Source: Psychrobacter urativorans (GTDB taxonomy: Bacteria; Pseudomonadota; Gammaproteobacteria; Pseudomonadales; Moraxellaceae). Taken from it: a stretch of 64,000 nucleotides of DNA. The stretch covers positions 62,001 to 126,000 of the forward strand of contig NZ_CAJHBT010000004.1 of NCBI RefSeq assembly GCF_904846675.1, written 5' to 3'. The notes beneath the pieces were generated by a model. The model did not search any database, had not been told where the DNA came from, and was given only the letters and a program-made list of their open reading frames with translations. The position numbers were made by a program, and so were the translations under genes. Every line of letters begins with the position of its first letter. The first letter of the stretch is position 1. Positions 28,086-36,158 of this stretch are shown piece after piece.

Positions 28086-28586
28086 ATGAACGCAGTTCGA
28101 CGCAAAAAACTTATGTGGGTCTTTTTTACGCTTGCGGGGGCAGCGGTAGCGGTAGTGCTGGTTATTTATGCCATCGGGCAACAAACCGACTACTATTTTG
28201 ATCCGACTGCTATTTCTCAGGGCGAAGCCCCACAAGATAAACGTATTCGTGCCGGTGGTATGGTCGTTGCAGGCAGTGTTCAGCGCGCACCCGACAATCC
28301 GTTAAATGTCGAGTTTGCCATCACTGATTTTAAATCGACAGTGCCGGTCACTTATCAGGGCATTCTGCCAGACTTATTTGCCGAAAACTCAGGCATTGTC
28401 GCTACTGGTAAAATGCAAGGCGAAACCTTTGTAGCCGGTGAAGTATTGGCCAAACATGATGAAAATTATATGCCACCGGAAGTTGCCAAATCATTAAAAG
28501 AAAACAACCGCCGCGGTTTAACCCCAGCATCTGAGCAATATAACCCTGCTGAACCGATTCAAGAAACTCAAACGCTACAGCAGTAA
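28086..28586 (+). CDS. ccmE: Cytochrome c-type biogenesis haem chaperone CcmE
   Basis: This 166-residue protein has an N-terminal signal anchor ([22 protein letters not shown]) and a beta-barrel OB-fold domain containing [13 protein letters not shown], then [21 protein letters not shown]. The covalent haem-binding histidine lies in [12 protein letters not shown] (about H121). CcmE takes haem from CcmC and delivers it to the CcmFH ligase. It has a 236-bp gap from ccmD with a hairpin, and is followed by a strong terminator, so it is probably transcribed separately. ccmF, ccmG and ccmH are not in this window. Confidence 0.94.
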   Translation: MNAVRRKKLMWVFFTLAGAAVAVVLVIYAIGQQTDYYFDPTAISQGEAPQDKRIRAGGMVVAGSVQRAPDNPLNVEFAITDFKSTVPVTYQGILPDLFAENSGIVATGKMQGETFVAGEVLAKHDENYMPPEVAKSLKENNRRGLTPASEQYNPAEPIQETQTLQQ

Positions 28587-28632
28587 TGCATTGATCATAA
28601 GATTTCAGTAATTAGCAGTTAACTGTAAACAT

Positions 28633-28669
28633 AAAAAAGCCACCGATATGAATATCAGTGGCTTTTTTT
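28633..28669. terminator. Bidirectional terminator between ccmE and an aldo/keto reductase
   Basis: AAAAAAGCCAC pairs with GTGGCTTTTTT, with an inner GATAT/ATATC stem. A and T runs flank both sides, and the converging genes share it. Confidence 0.92.
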
Positions 28670-28702
28670 ATACTTAAAAATTGCTATCTGGCTTAAATAA
28701 TA

Positions 28703-29551
28703 TTAGTCATCCCATTCAGGTGAATAGTCTGGATGCTCAATTTTACGGCCATCACTGCGAGCGAGTTTGCCAATTTTTTGTAGCTCATCAGCCGTTAGCT
28801 TGACGTCAATAGCGTCTAAATTCCCTTGCAGATGCTTAGGATTAGAAGTTTTTGGGATAGCAACACGATTCTTATCCGACAAAATCCATGCGAGTGACAC
28901 TTGTGCTGGGGTAATGCCATGCTTCTCAGCAATTTCCTTAATAAGCTCATTCTCAAACACATCACCACGCGCTAATGGCGAGTAGGCTTCCAATAAAATA
29001 TGATGGTTGTTTAAAAAGGTCTGCAAAGTCTGTTGCTTAATAAACGGATGGAACTCAACTTGGTTGACCACAATTGGTACATCGGCATATTTTTCTGCTT
29101 CAACCAGGTGGGCGATATTAAAGTTAGACACCCCAATATGACGCGCCAGTCCTTGTTTTTGTAATTCACATAGCGCAGGAATAGTTTCAGATAATGGCAC
29201 TTGATCGTCAGGCCAATGCAATAGCAGCAAGTCCACATAATCAGTATCAAGGTCTTTTAACGATTGCTTAGCAGCTTCATGCAGTTTTTCAGGCTGAAAT
29301 TTTAAATCATCAGGAAAAATCTTAGTGGTCAAAAAGAATTTATCACGGGCGACACCAGATTGCTTAATACCTTCACCAACTTCTTTTTCATTACCATAGG
29401 CTTGAGCGGTGTCGATATGTTCATAGCCCATCTTTAAGCCTTGACTGACCACCTCAATACAATCTTGACCGGTTGATTGCCAAGTACCGAGGCCCAGCAC
29501 AGGAATATTGGCTTGTCCGGCGGTACGAATATTATAAGTCTTGGTGCTCAT
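28703..29551 (-). CDS. Aldo/keto reductase (2,5-diketo-D-gluconate reductase-like)
   Basis: This 282-residue TIM-barrel protein has the catalytic tetrad D47, Y52 (HIDTAQAYGNEKEVG), K77 (LTTKIF) and H112 (LLLLHWP). AKR signature 2 (HIGVSNFNIAHL) and the NADPH-binding IPKTSNPKHLQGNL near the C-terminus are also present. Enzymes of this type reduce aldehydes and ketones with NADPH; the sequence resembles the DkgB/YafB-like clade, but the exact substrate is not deducible. It is monocistronic and cytoplasmic. Confidence 0.9.
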   Translation of the reverse strand: MSTKTYNIRTAGQANIPVLGLGTWQSTGQDCIEVVSQGLKMGYEHIDTAQAYGNEKEVGEGIKQSGVARDKFFLTTKIFPDDLKFQPEKLHEAAKQSLKDLDTDYVDLLLLHWPDDQVPLSETIPALCELQKQGLARHIGVSNFNIAHLVEAEKYADVPIVVNQVEFHPFIKQQTLQTFLNNHHILLEAYSPLARGDVFENELIKEIAEKHGITPAQVSLAWILSDKNRVAIPKTSNPKHLQGNLDAIDVKLTADELQKIGKLARSDGRKIEHPDYSPEWDD

Positions 29552-29777
29552 ATGATTGTCCTTATTATTGGTATTTTAATTTGAATAGTCTATTTATCGG
29601 TTAGCTTATAGATAAAACCGATGTCGCATATAATGCTAAGACTTGATTCGATCCATCCACTATAGAAAAAATTAGGACGAAGTGAAAGAGCAAGTGACGC
29701 TTTTCTACAAAGGGCACACAGGCTGTAACGTCATTTTCAGTAAGTGCGGGGTGTATTAATCGTTAAATCTAGCTCAT

Positions 29778-29814
29778 AAAAAACGCCCATCACTCGTTGG
29801 CAATGGACGTTTTA
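29778..29814 (-). terminator. Terminator after metQ
   Basis: On the minus strand AAAACGTCCAT pairs with ATGGGCGTTTT (one G-T wobble) around a 14-nt loop, followed by further T residues. It is placed about 50 bases after the metQ stop. The remaining bases up to the aldo/keto reductase start at 29551 hold no recognisable gene. Confidence 0.75.
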
Positions 29815-29865
29815 ATACTCATTCTATCTCGATATTGTGATAGTTATTTGAGCATCCTGATTTAG

Positions 29866-30852
29866 CTACTGAGCAGCAGCCTCTACAGCAGGTGTAGTAC
29901 TCGCGTTAGCATCGGTATCAGCAACAACGGTATTAGAGTGAGCACCAAGCTCAGTATCAGCACTCCAGATTTTTGGAAATTTATAACCAGGGAAACTATC
30001 ATGCGCATACTTTTTAAAGGCGTCTGAATTATAAGCTTCAGTCACGTCTTTCACCCATTTTTTGCCAGTATCAGCAGGTTTGACTGCTGACCAGTTCACA
30101 TAAGCAAAGCTTGGTTCTTGGAACAGTGCTTCGGTGAGCTTAATGCCAGCATCAGTTGCATAGTTGCCATTAATAATAGCAAAGTCAACTTCATCACGAG
30201 CGCGTGGTAGCTGCGCCGCCTCTAACTCAACGATTTTGATATCGTATTTGCTGTTATCAGCAATGTCGGATTTTGAAGCGGTTAATGGGTCGATATTATC
30301 TTTGAGAGTAATCCAGCCAAGCTCATTCATCATTACTAAGGCACGCGCAAAGTTACTTGGATCATTAGGGGCAGAAACACTCATGCCTTTATACACTTCT
30401 GAAATCTTAGTCTTTTTGCCAGAATAGACGCCAAGAGGGGCAGTCGGCACTTGAAAAAGCTCTACCAAATCAAGATTATTTTCTTTTTTAAAGGTATCTA
30501 AATAAGGCTTATGCTGAAAGATATTAATGTCTAAATCGCCATCGGCCAATGCTAAGTTAGGGCGGACGTAGTCAGTAAAAGTCACCAGTTCAACCTCATA
30601 ACCTTGGGCTTCGAGCGAGCTTTTGACTTGGTTACGTACCATATCAGCAAAATCACCTTCGGTAGTACCGATAACAATTTTGCTATGATCAGGATCGATA
30701 TCATTAGTTGCTGTTGTTTCAGTCCCTTCAGTAACCGCCTCTTTGGTGGCTTCTGGCGCTGATGAGTTGCTACAGCCGACTAAGACTAAGCTTGATACGC
30801 CAACAGCGGCAAATGCGGTCGCCAACTGACGGCTGATATCTGTTAATTTCAT
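29866..30852 (-). CDS. metQ: Methionine ABC transporter substrate-binding lipoprotein MetQ
   Basis: This 328-residue protein has a lipoprotein signal peptide with lipobox LVGC (Cys27) and then a low-complexity Thr/Glu/Ala linker. The NlpA/MetQ core includes IVIGTTEGDFADMV, the YVRPNLALADGDLDINIFQHKPYLD block, VSAPNDPSNFARAL, and AIINGNYATDAG. The C-terminal 25 residues are an Ala/Thr/Asp-rich tail. MetQ captures D- and L-methionine at the outer face of the inner membrane and feeds MetI. The three genes are ordered metN-metI-metQ. The 215-bp gap between metI and metQ contains a hairpin and is unusually long. Confidence 0.9.
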   Translation of the reverse strand: MKLTDISRQLATAFAAVGVSSLVLVGCSNSSAPEATKEAVTEGTETTATNDIDPDHSKIVIGTTEGDFADMVRNQVKSSLEAQGYEVELVTFTDYVRPNLALADGDLDINIFQHKPYLDTFKKENNLDLVELFQVPTAPLGVYSGKKTKISEVYKGMSVSAPNDPSNFARALVMMNELGWITLKDNIDPLTASKSDIADNSKYDIKIVELEAAQLPRARDEVDFAIINGNYATDAGIKLTEALFQEPSFAYVNWSAVKPADTGKKWVKDVTEAYNSDAFKKYAHDSFPGYKFPKIWSADTELGAHSNTVVADTDANASTTPAVEAAAQ

Positions 30853-30995
30853 GGAATGTCCTCAATAGTAAATAAGTTAGGTGCAAATAGGGTTAGCGTC
30901 GCCATTAAAAAAGCAACATGAGTCATGCTGCTATATAAATTAGTGCTAAGTTAGTATTAAAAATAAACGTAGTCAGTTACAAAGTCAAGTTTTAT

Positions 30996-31026
30996 ACTCA
31001 GGATTAATAGGTGCCAAATCCTGAGT
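30996..31026 (-). promoter_or_regulatory. Hairpin between metI and metQ (possible attenuator or mRNA stabiliser)
   Basis: Perfect 10-bp arms ACTCAGGATT (30996-31005) and AATCCTGAGT (31017-31026) enclose 11 nt. There is no good T-tract on the minus strand, so it is not an obvious terminator. It could adjust the ratio of MetQ to MetNI. Confidence 0.4.
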
Positions 31027-31067
31027 TTGATTCATTAATAAAAATTAGCATTTAATTAAAAAGCCGT

Positions 31068-31754
31068 TTAGCGTTTATCTAAGCGCGTCGCTAATAAATT
31101 ACCCCAGGCTTGAATAGCGATTACCATTATTGATAGCATAATAACGATGAAAACCATGACCTCAGTTTGATAACGATAATAGCCGTAACGTATGGCCAAA
31201 TCACCAAGACCACCGCCACCAATCATGCCAGCGGCGGCTGAAAAAGACAGCAAACTGATACATAAAATGGTTACCGAGGCTACCAGCCCAGAGCGCGCCT
31301 CGTTAAGTAGCACCTTAATAATAGTAAATGGGCGTGCACCCATAGACTCGGTCGCCTCAATGATACCGCGTGGTACTTCACGTAGATTTTGTTCTACCAA
31401 GCGGGCAAAATAAAACGACCCCGCAATCGCTAGTACCAAGGAGGCCGCTATAGGGCCGATGCCAGTACCAACGATAGCTTTCGTAAAGGGGCTCATCGCA
31501 ATCATCAGAATCACAAACGGGAAGGCGCGCATAAAGTTGGTAATACCACCAAGCACCCCGTAGAGGGTTTTATTTTGTAAAAACTGCCGATCACTGGATA
31601 AGAATAAGAATATCCCAAACATGCCACCGATGACAATGGCTACCGTGGTAGAAATACCTAACATCAAAAAAGTATCCACGAACGCTTGCCAAATCTCTTT
31701 GCGCAGCACCCACAACTTATCTATCGAGGCGGATAATTCAGCGCCAGTTAACAT
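31068..31754 (-). CDS. metI: Methionine ABC transporter permease MetI
   Basis: This 228-residue protein has five membrane helices. The ABC-permease EAA loop lies around residues 135-160 (EATESMGARPFTIIKVLL) and GIIEATESMG is typical of MetI. The first segment contains LSTTVAIVIGGMFG-type residues (here ISTTVAIVIGGMFG). It forms the dimeric membrane pore with MetN. The gene begins 19 bp after metN, so the two are translated from one transcript. Confidence 0.93.
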   Translation of the reverse strand: MLTGAELSASIDKLWVLRKEIWQAFVDTFLMLGISTTVAIVIGGMFGIFLFLSSDRQFLQNKTLYGVLGGITNFMRAFPFVILMIAMSPFTKAIVGTGIGPIAASLVLAIAGSFYFARLVEQNLREVPRGIIEATESMGARPFTIIKVLLNEARSGLVASVTILCISLLSFSAAAGMIGGGGLGDLAIRYGYYRYQTEVMVFIVIMLSIMVIAIQAWGNLLATRLDKR

Positions 31755-31773
31755 GTGTATTTCTCCTGGCTGA

Positions 31774-32544
31774 TTAGTCTTCGTATACCAAACCTTGGCC
31801 GATAGGGGTGGTGGCTTGAATCAGACCATCGCGAATACCTGCGACCTCTAATAAATGCCCTTGGTGTAATAAGGCGGCGCGGTGACAGAGCCTGCGAATG
31901 ACACTCATCTCATGGGTTACAATCACAATAGTAACGCCCAGCTGTTCGTTGATATCACGCAGACAAGTCAGTAAACTGCGGGTGGTTGCAGGGTCAAGCG
32001 CACTGGTTGGCTCATCAGCCAGTAATACTTTAGGACTGGGTGCAATGGCGCGAGCAATGCCGACACGCTGCTTTTGCCCGCCTGACAGCTGTGCAGGATA
32101 ATGGCCGGCGCGATCGATTAAATCAACAATCTCAAGACAGGCCATCACGCGCTTATGAATATCGCGATTAGGGTGACCAGAAACGGTCAAATTAAAAGCC
32201 ACATTATCGAATACTGTACGATTGGACATCAGATTAAATTGCTGAAAAATCATACCGATATTATGGCGGGCGATACGTAAGTCACGAGCAGAGAGTTTGG
32301 TTAAATCAACCCCATCAATGATGACCTGACCGCTATCAGGACGCTCAAGTAAATTAATCAGCCGGAGTAAGGTAGATTTTCCTGCGCCTGAATAGCCCAT
32401 TAAGCCAAAAATTTCACCTTGCTGCACAGACAGCGACGTCGGCTCAACAGCAGTGAACCAATGCGGTTTGCCGTCTTTGCCTTTTATCGATCTATCGCTT
32501 AAAAAGCTTTTGGTCACATCATTTAGAACGATCATGTCACTCAT
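31774..32544 (-). CDS. metN: Methionine ABC transporter ATP-binding protein MetN (without NIL domain)
   Basis: This 256-residue protein has Walker A GYSGAGKST (about residues 49-57), the signature LSGGQKQRVGIARAI and Walker B KVLLADEPTSALD. QFNLMSNRTVFDNVAFNL is typical of the methionine-importer ATPase. E. coli MetN has 343 residues, with a C-terminal NIL/C2 domain that senses methionine and inhibits transport. That domain is missing here, so feedback by trans-inhibition should differ. It is the first gene of the metNIQ operon. Confidence 0.9.
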   Translation of the reverse strand: MSDMIVLNDVTKSFLSDRSIKGKDGKPHWFTAVEPTSLSVQQGEIFGLMGYSGAGKSTLLRLINLLERPDSGQVIIDGVDLTKLSARDLRIARHNIGMIFQQFNLMSNRTVFDNVAFNLTVSGHPNRDIHKRVMACLEIVDLIDRAGHYPAQLSGGQKQRVGIARAIAPSPKVLLADEPTSALDPATTRSLLTCLRDINEQLGVTIVIVTHEMSVIRRLCHRAALLHQGHLLEVAGIRDGLIQATTPIGQGLVYED

Positions 32545-32920
32545 GGAATGCTCAAAATTTAATAAATGTTTTAGCGGTTATAAAAGTGCCGTAAGGTCAG
32601 CGCTGTTATTCACAGCGATCGACCGATAACACTATAATAAGGGGCGGTAATATAGCATATTATGCAGCGTTTTGGATATGCGAATCCATGACTGGCTAAT
32701 GCCGTTTAGTTGCATAAAAAGGGTGATTTTATTTGTGTGATGGCAAGTGAATTTTGTAAAAGTGCCAAAAAGGAGACCTTAAAAGAAGCCGCTAAAAGAC
32801 ATACTAAAAATAGGCTAAAAACAGTAGGCCATATAGGAAGAGTAAGATAGGAGCGTAAGCCGTAAGAAAAATAAATACCGTTAAAAATATCAGTGTCCGC
32901 TATATGCGTTCAGCAGCAGC
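32545..32920. other. 376-bp intergenic region between a histidine kinase gene and metN
   Basis: No gene is seen. The region contains the metN promoter and leader; a small hairpin CGCTG-ttattca-CAGCG lies near 32599. I found neither a recognisable SAM-riboswitch core nor a clear MetJ box. No strong terminator follows the kinase gene. Confidence 0.45.
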
Positions 32921-35062
32921 TTAGCTGCGTCTGTTATGGTCACGATAATTATAATGAGGGTCGTGTTTTACAGGCAGCACGATTAAGAATCGGGTATGGC
33001 CGTTGATAGTGTCAGTAGTAATATGACCTTGGTGGGCGTTAACTATCTGTGTTACTAAAGATAAGCCCAGTCCCGAGCCTTTTTTCTTTTGTTGTAGACG
33101 CACAAACGGACTAAAAATCTCTTCACGTTTATCTTCTGGAATACCAGACCCTTCATCGATCACTGCTAAAACTGCATAGTTGGGTAGCAGACGCACAGGG
33201 TCGGGTTTAGATTTTTTTAAATGCTTTTTAAATAAGCTCTCTTTACGCTGGGTAGTCGGTGCGTCATTATTATCAACGTCACTGCTATTTTTATTATTGG
33301 TATTAGTTTTGGTGTCAGCAGTTTTGCTCTTATCTTCCGTATCTATCTCTTGTGTTTGTAATGTGACTTCAACTCGTTCCTGAGAATCAGGTACTGCTCG
33401 CCAGCTGACCTTTTTGATTTTGTCAGTTAAATCAGAGGTAAGTTTATTATAATTAGAAAATAGTGAATCAGCATTGAGAGCAGGAGTTCTAAATGAGAGT
33501 GACTCATCGTTCTCATTGTTTAATGGCGGGTGTTGGGCATTCAACAAATCTTTATCTTCAGCATCAGCAATTAAATCCATTGCTGATATATCAATAGTCA
33601 TGCGACTATCAGCGTCACTGCTGTCATTAACCTCATCACTGTCATCAACAACAAGCGTCTCACCATTTCTATAAAGGGGCGGAGCCGGCAAGGTTATTGC
33701 CTGTTCTGTAGTGTTTGATTTGGGTTTACTGGTATTTTGAGCGTTATTGTTAGACGGTATAGTGATGCGCTGACCTTGTTCATCAACCTCATAATGCTCG
33801 CTATCAACAAGCGACTCATCATAATGGTTATAATCTGCACTATTATAATCCGCAAAACTGCGACAAACGACCGACTGTAATAGATAGTCCGGTACCGTAT
33901 CGGCTTCCTCTTTAGTTTGCACGCCATAAAGTAGGACGGTAACCGGAGGCTCACCATGCAACATCGCATTATTCAGTAAATTGCGAATTAGATGGGTCAA
34001 CATCAGCGGCTGACCTTCGATCGCGATATGCTCACCGATTAAGGTCACCTCGGAGTAATGTTGACGCTCTTGATTGACCAAGTCATATATATCCATACGC
34101 TCAATTTGCTGCAGCACATGGCCGGCATCCAAGCGGCTGACCAGCAAAATACTTTCAACCAAATCATTCAGACCGGATAAATCGCGATTGATGGCTTCAG
34201 CACGTTTGTCGAATTTAGCCTTGGTATTTGTTGGCATGCTACCTGCCAGCATGTCCATCATCTCAATCTGCAGGCGAATGCGAGTAATGGGGGTACGCAG
34301 CTCGTGTGAGGCATGGGCTAACAGTAAGTTATTGGCCTCAATAAGATGTTCGATTTTTTGGGCGGCTTGGTTAAATCCGCGCGCCAGTAATGCAATCTCG
34401 TCATTACCCTGTGCATTAACCCTTACTGTAAAGTCACCGTCACCGAGCTGAGTCATTTGGTGGCTCATCTGATTGATACGCCAAGTCATTGAGCGCGCAA
34501 TCCACCACAGTACGCCCGCCATAATAAGGAGGAGGAGTAGCGTACCGGTAAATAAGTTTAGGGCCGCAGATAGTACAGGCTTTTTTGGGGGTAGGCGTGA
34601 CTCATACAGTAGTGTGTAGCCAGTACTGCTATAGACCTGTGCTTGTTGGGTAGGAGGAGTATCAGAGAAAGAAGGAAAAACCCGTGTTAATAAAGACGGC
34701 ACTGCGGGCAGCACAGGCGACAAATCACTATTGTCCGTCTGCATCAGCAGTTGACCCTTACTATCATACAGACCCATTTTTGCTTGCAGTGATTCATCAA
34801 AAATATCGAAGCTTTTTTTGACTACTGCCAGCATGAAGCGTGACTGTAGACGGTTACTCTTACTGACAGAAACATTTAGCTCATGTAAAAATGGATCGAT
34901 TTGCCCCAAAATTTGGGTTGCAACCACCTCTGAGCGTATGCCGGCATCTTTATCATGGACAAGCTGAGTCAAGAGTACCATGGCTACCGCAAATAAGATA
35001 AGTGCCAGCATGACGCTGGCAAATAATCTAGCAAAGACGGAGTGAAAACCGAGCTGCTGCAT
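32921..35062 (-). CDS. Sensor histidine kinase with a ~250-residue insert splitting the ATPase domain
   Basis: This 713-residue kinase has an N-terminal membrane helix (about 10-33), a periplasmic sensor region (34-165), a second helix (168-188), HAMP (about 185-240) and the HisKA phosphoacceptor H253 in ASHELRTPITRIRLQ. The ATPase N-box is RNLLNNAMLHG (N361-N365). About 250 residues of low-complexity, acidic Asn/Asp/Ser/Thr-rich sequence (roughly 381-628) then precede the G1 box VIDEGSGIPEDKREEIF (D636) and the G2 box KGSGLGLSLV. In typical kinases only about 30-40 residues separate N and G1. The catalytic motifs are all intact, so the enzyme may be active. It lies 122 bp after its response regulator gene. 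Confidence 0.9.
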   Translation of the reverse strand: MQQLGFHSVFARLFASVMLALILFAVAMVLLTQLVHDKDAGIRSEVVATQILGQIDPFLHELNVSVSKSNRLQSRFMLAVVKKSFDIFDESLQAKMGLYDSKGQLLMQTDNSDLSPVLPAVPSLLTRVFPSFSDTPPTQQAQVYSSTGYTLLYESRLPPKKPVLSAALNLFTGTLLLLLIMAGVLWWIARSMTWRINQMSHQMTQLGDGDFTVRVNAQGNDEIALLARGFNQAAQKIEHLIEANNLLLAHASHELRTPITRIRLQIEMMDMLAGSMPTNTKAKFDKRAEAINRDLSGLNDLVESILLVSRLDAGHVLQQIERMDIYDLVNQERQHYSEVTLIGEHIAIEGQPLMLTHLIRNLLNNAMLHGEPPVTVLLYGVQTKEEADTVPDYLLQSVVCRSFADYNSADYNHYDESLVDSEHYEVDEQGQRITIPSNNNAQNTSKPKSNTTEQAITLPAPPLYRNGETLVVDDSDEVNDSSDADSRMTIDISAMDLIADAEDKDLLNAQHPPLNNENDESLSFRTPALNADSLFSNYNKLTSDLTDKIKKVSWRAVPDSQERVEVTLQTQEIDTEDKSKTADTKTNTNNKNSSDVDNNDAPTTQRKESLFKKHLKKSKPDPVRLLPNYAVLAVIDEGSGIPEDKREEIFSPFVRLQQKKKGSGLGLSLVTQIVNAHQGHITTDTINGHTRFLIVLPVKHDPHYNYRDHNRRS

Positions 35063-35184
35063 TACATGGTCTCAGGTATTAGATAATCAGTTATCATATG
35101 CTCAGAATGGATGATTCATAACCATTGGTATGCTTGCTATAACGACAGTTGCGTATCAATTTTATAGTTGATAGAAGTAGACTG

Positions 35185-35907
35185 CTAAACTTGGTCGGTC
35201 GCAAATTGATAACCCACACCACGCACAGTAATAATACGTTTTGGCTGACGCGGATTGTCTTCGATCAACGCACGCAAACGTGAGATATGGACATCGATAG
35301 CGCGATCAATATTGTCCGAGCTGTCATCATTTGGCATCGCTTGCCATAACTGCTCACGATTGAGAACTTTGCCAGAATGAGTGGCAAAGTAATGCAGCAA
35401 TTGGAACTGATGGGTGGTTAGGCGTACAGATTGTTCATCAATGGTTACTTCATGGCTGTCAGGGAACACGCTCAGACGACCAAAGGTCAAGCTGTCTGAC
35501 TGACTGTCAGCTTGGTTAGGCTGCTCATGGCGACGGATTACTGAGCGAATACGCGCGAGTAACTCGCGCGGCTCAAAAGGCTTAGAGATATAATCATCAG
35601 CGCCCATCTCTAATCCTAAAACGCGGTCTGTGGTGTCGCCCTTAGCCGTCAACATGATAATGGGGACTTTATTAGTAATATGGTTTTTATTGCCGCGAAT
35701 CTTTTGGCAAACTTGCATGCCATCCATATCTGGCAGCATTAAGTCAAGCACGACCAAATCGATATCGCGCTCTTTGGTGTCCAAAATGTCCAACCCTTCT
35801 TGACCAAGGCCAGCATGATGCACGTCATAATAGTTCATGGTCAGATAATCACTGATCAATTCAGCTAAATCTGGATCATCTTCAATCAATAGAATCTGCT
35901 TACTCAT
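35185..35907 (-). CDS. OmpR/PhoB-family response regulator
   Basis: I chose ATG 35907 (240 residues), placed after AAGGA; an upstream start would add seven residues. The receiver domain (about 1-118) contains IEDDPDLAE, the phosphoacceptor in LVVLDLMLPDMDG (about D55) and MLTAKGDTTD with a conserved K in ISKPFEPRELLARI. The C-terminal winged helix (about 140-240) contains LTTHQFQLLHYFATHSGKVLN-type residues and DVHISRLRALIEDNPRQPKRI, closing with VRGVGYQFA. It pairs with the downstream kinase. The upstream adaptor lipoprotein gene is the likeliest local target. Confidence 0.94.
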   Translation of the reverse strand: MSKQILLIEDDPDLAELISDYLTMNYYDVHHAGLGQEGLDILDTKERDIDLVVLDLMLPDMDGMQVCQKIRGNKNHITNKVPIIMLTAKGDTTDRVLGLEMGADDYISKPFEPRELLARIRSVIRRHEQPNQADSQSDSLTFGRLSVFPDSHEVTIDEQSVRLTTHQFQLLHYFATHSGKVLNREQLWQAMPNDDSSDNIDRAIDVHISRLRALIEDNPRQPKRIITVRGVGYQFATDQV

Positions 35908-36158
35908 GGGGTGTCCTTTAGTTATCATTATTACTCATTTAAGATTTTAATTGGCATTATTGTTTAATTGAGCGTTATAAGCTATTTGAGCATTATAAAA
36001 ACACTGCTAAAAGTACTATCAATTATAAGTCTTTTTAAGATATTTAATGCTTCAAGTTTTGATGGTTTAAGACAGTTCTTATTCTGCCTAACTATAGTAG
36101 TCGCAAACAAGACACCCTTTGTTAATATTTCTACACAATGTAACGCACGTCCTATAAA

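Noticed and set aside
32545-32920. SAM riboswitch or MetJ operator upstream of metN
   Set aside because: The short CGCTG/CAGCG hairpin near 32599 does not form a riboswitch core, and I could not find AGACGTCT-type MetJ boxes.
34074-34451. 125-codon plus-strand frame opposite the histidine kinase
   Set aside because: It lies entirely over the HAMP/HisKA coding region on the opposite strand and has a Ser/Arg-rich composition typical of antisense frames.
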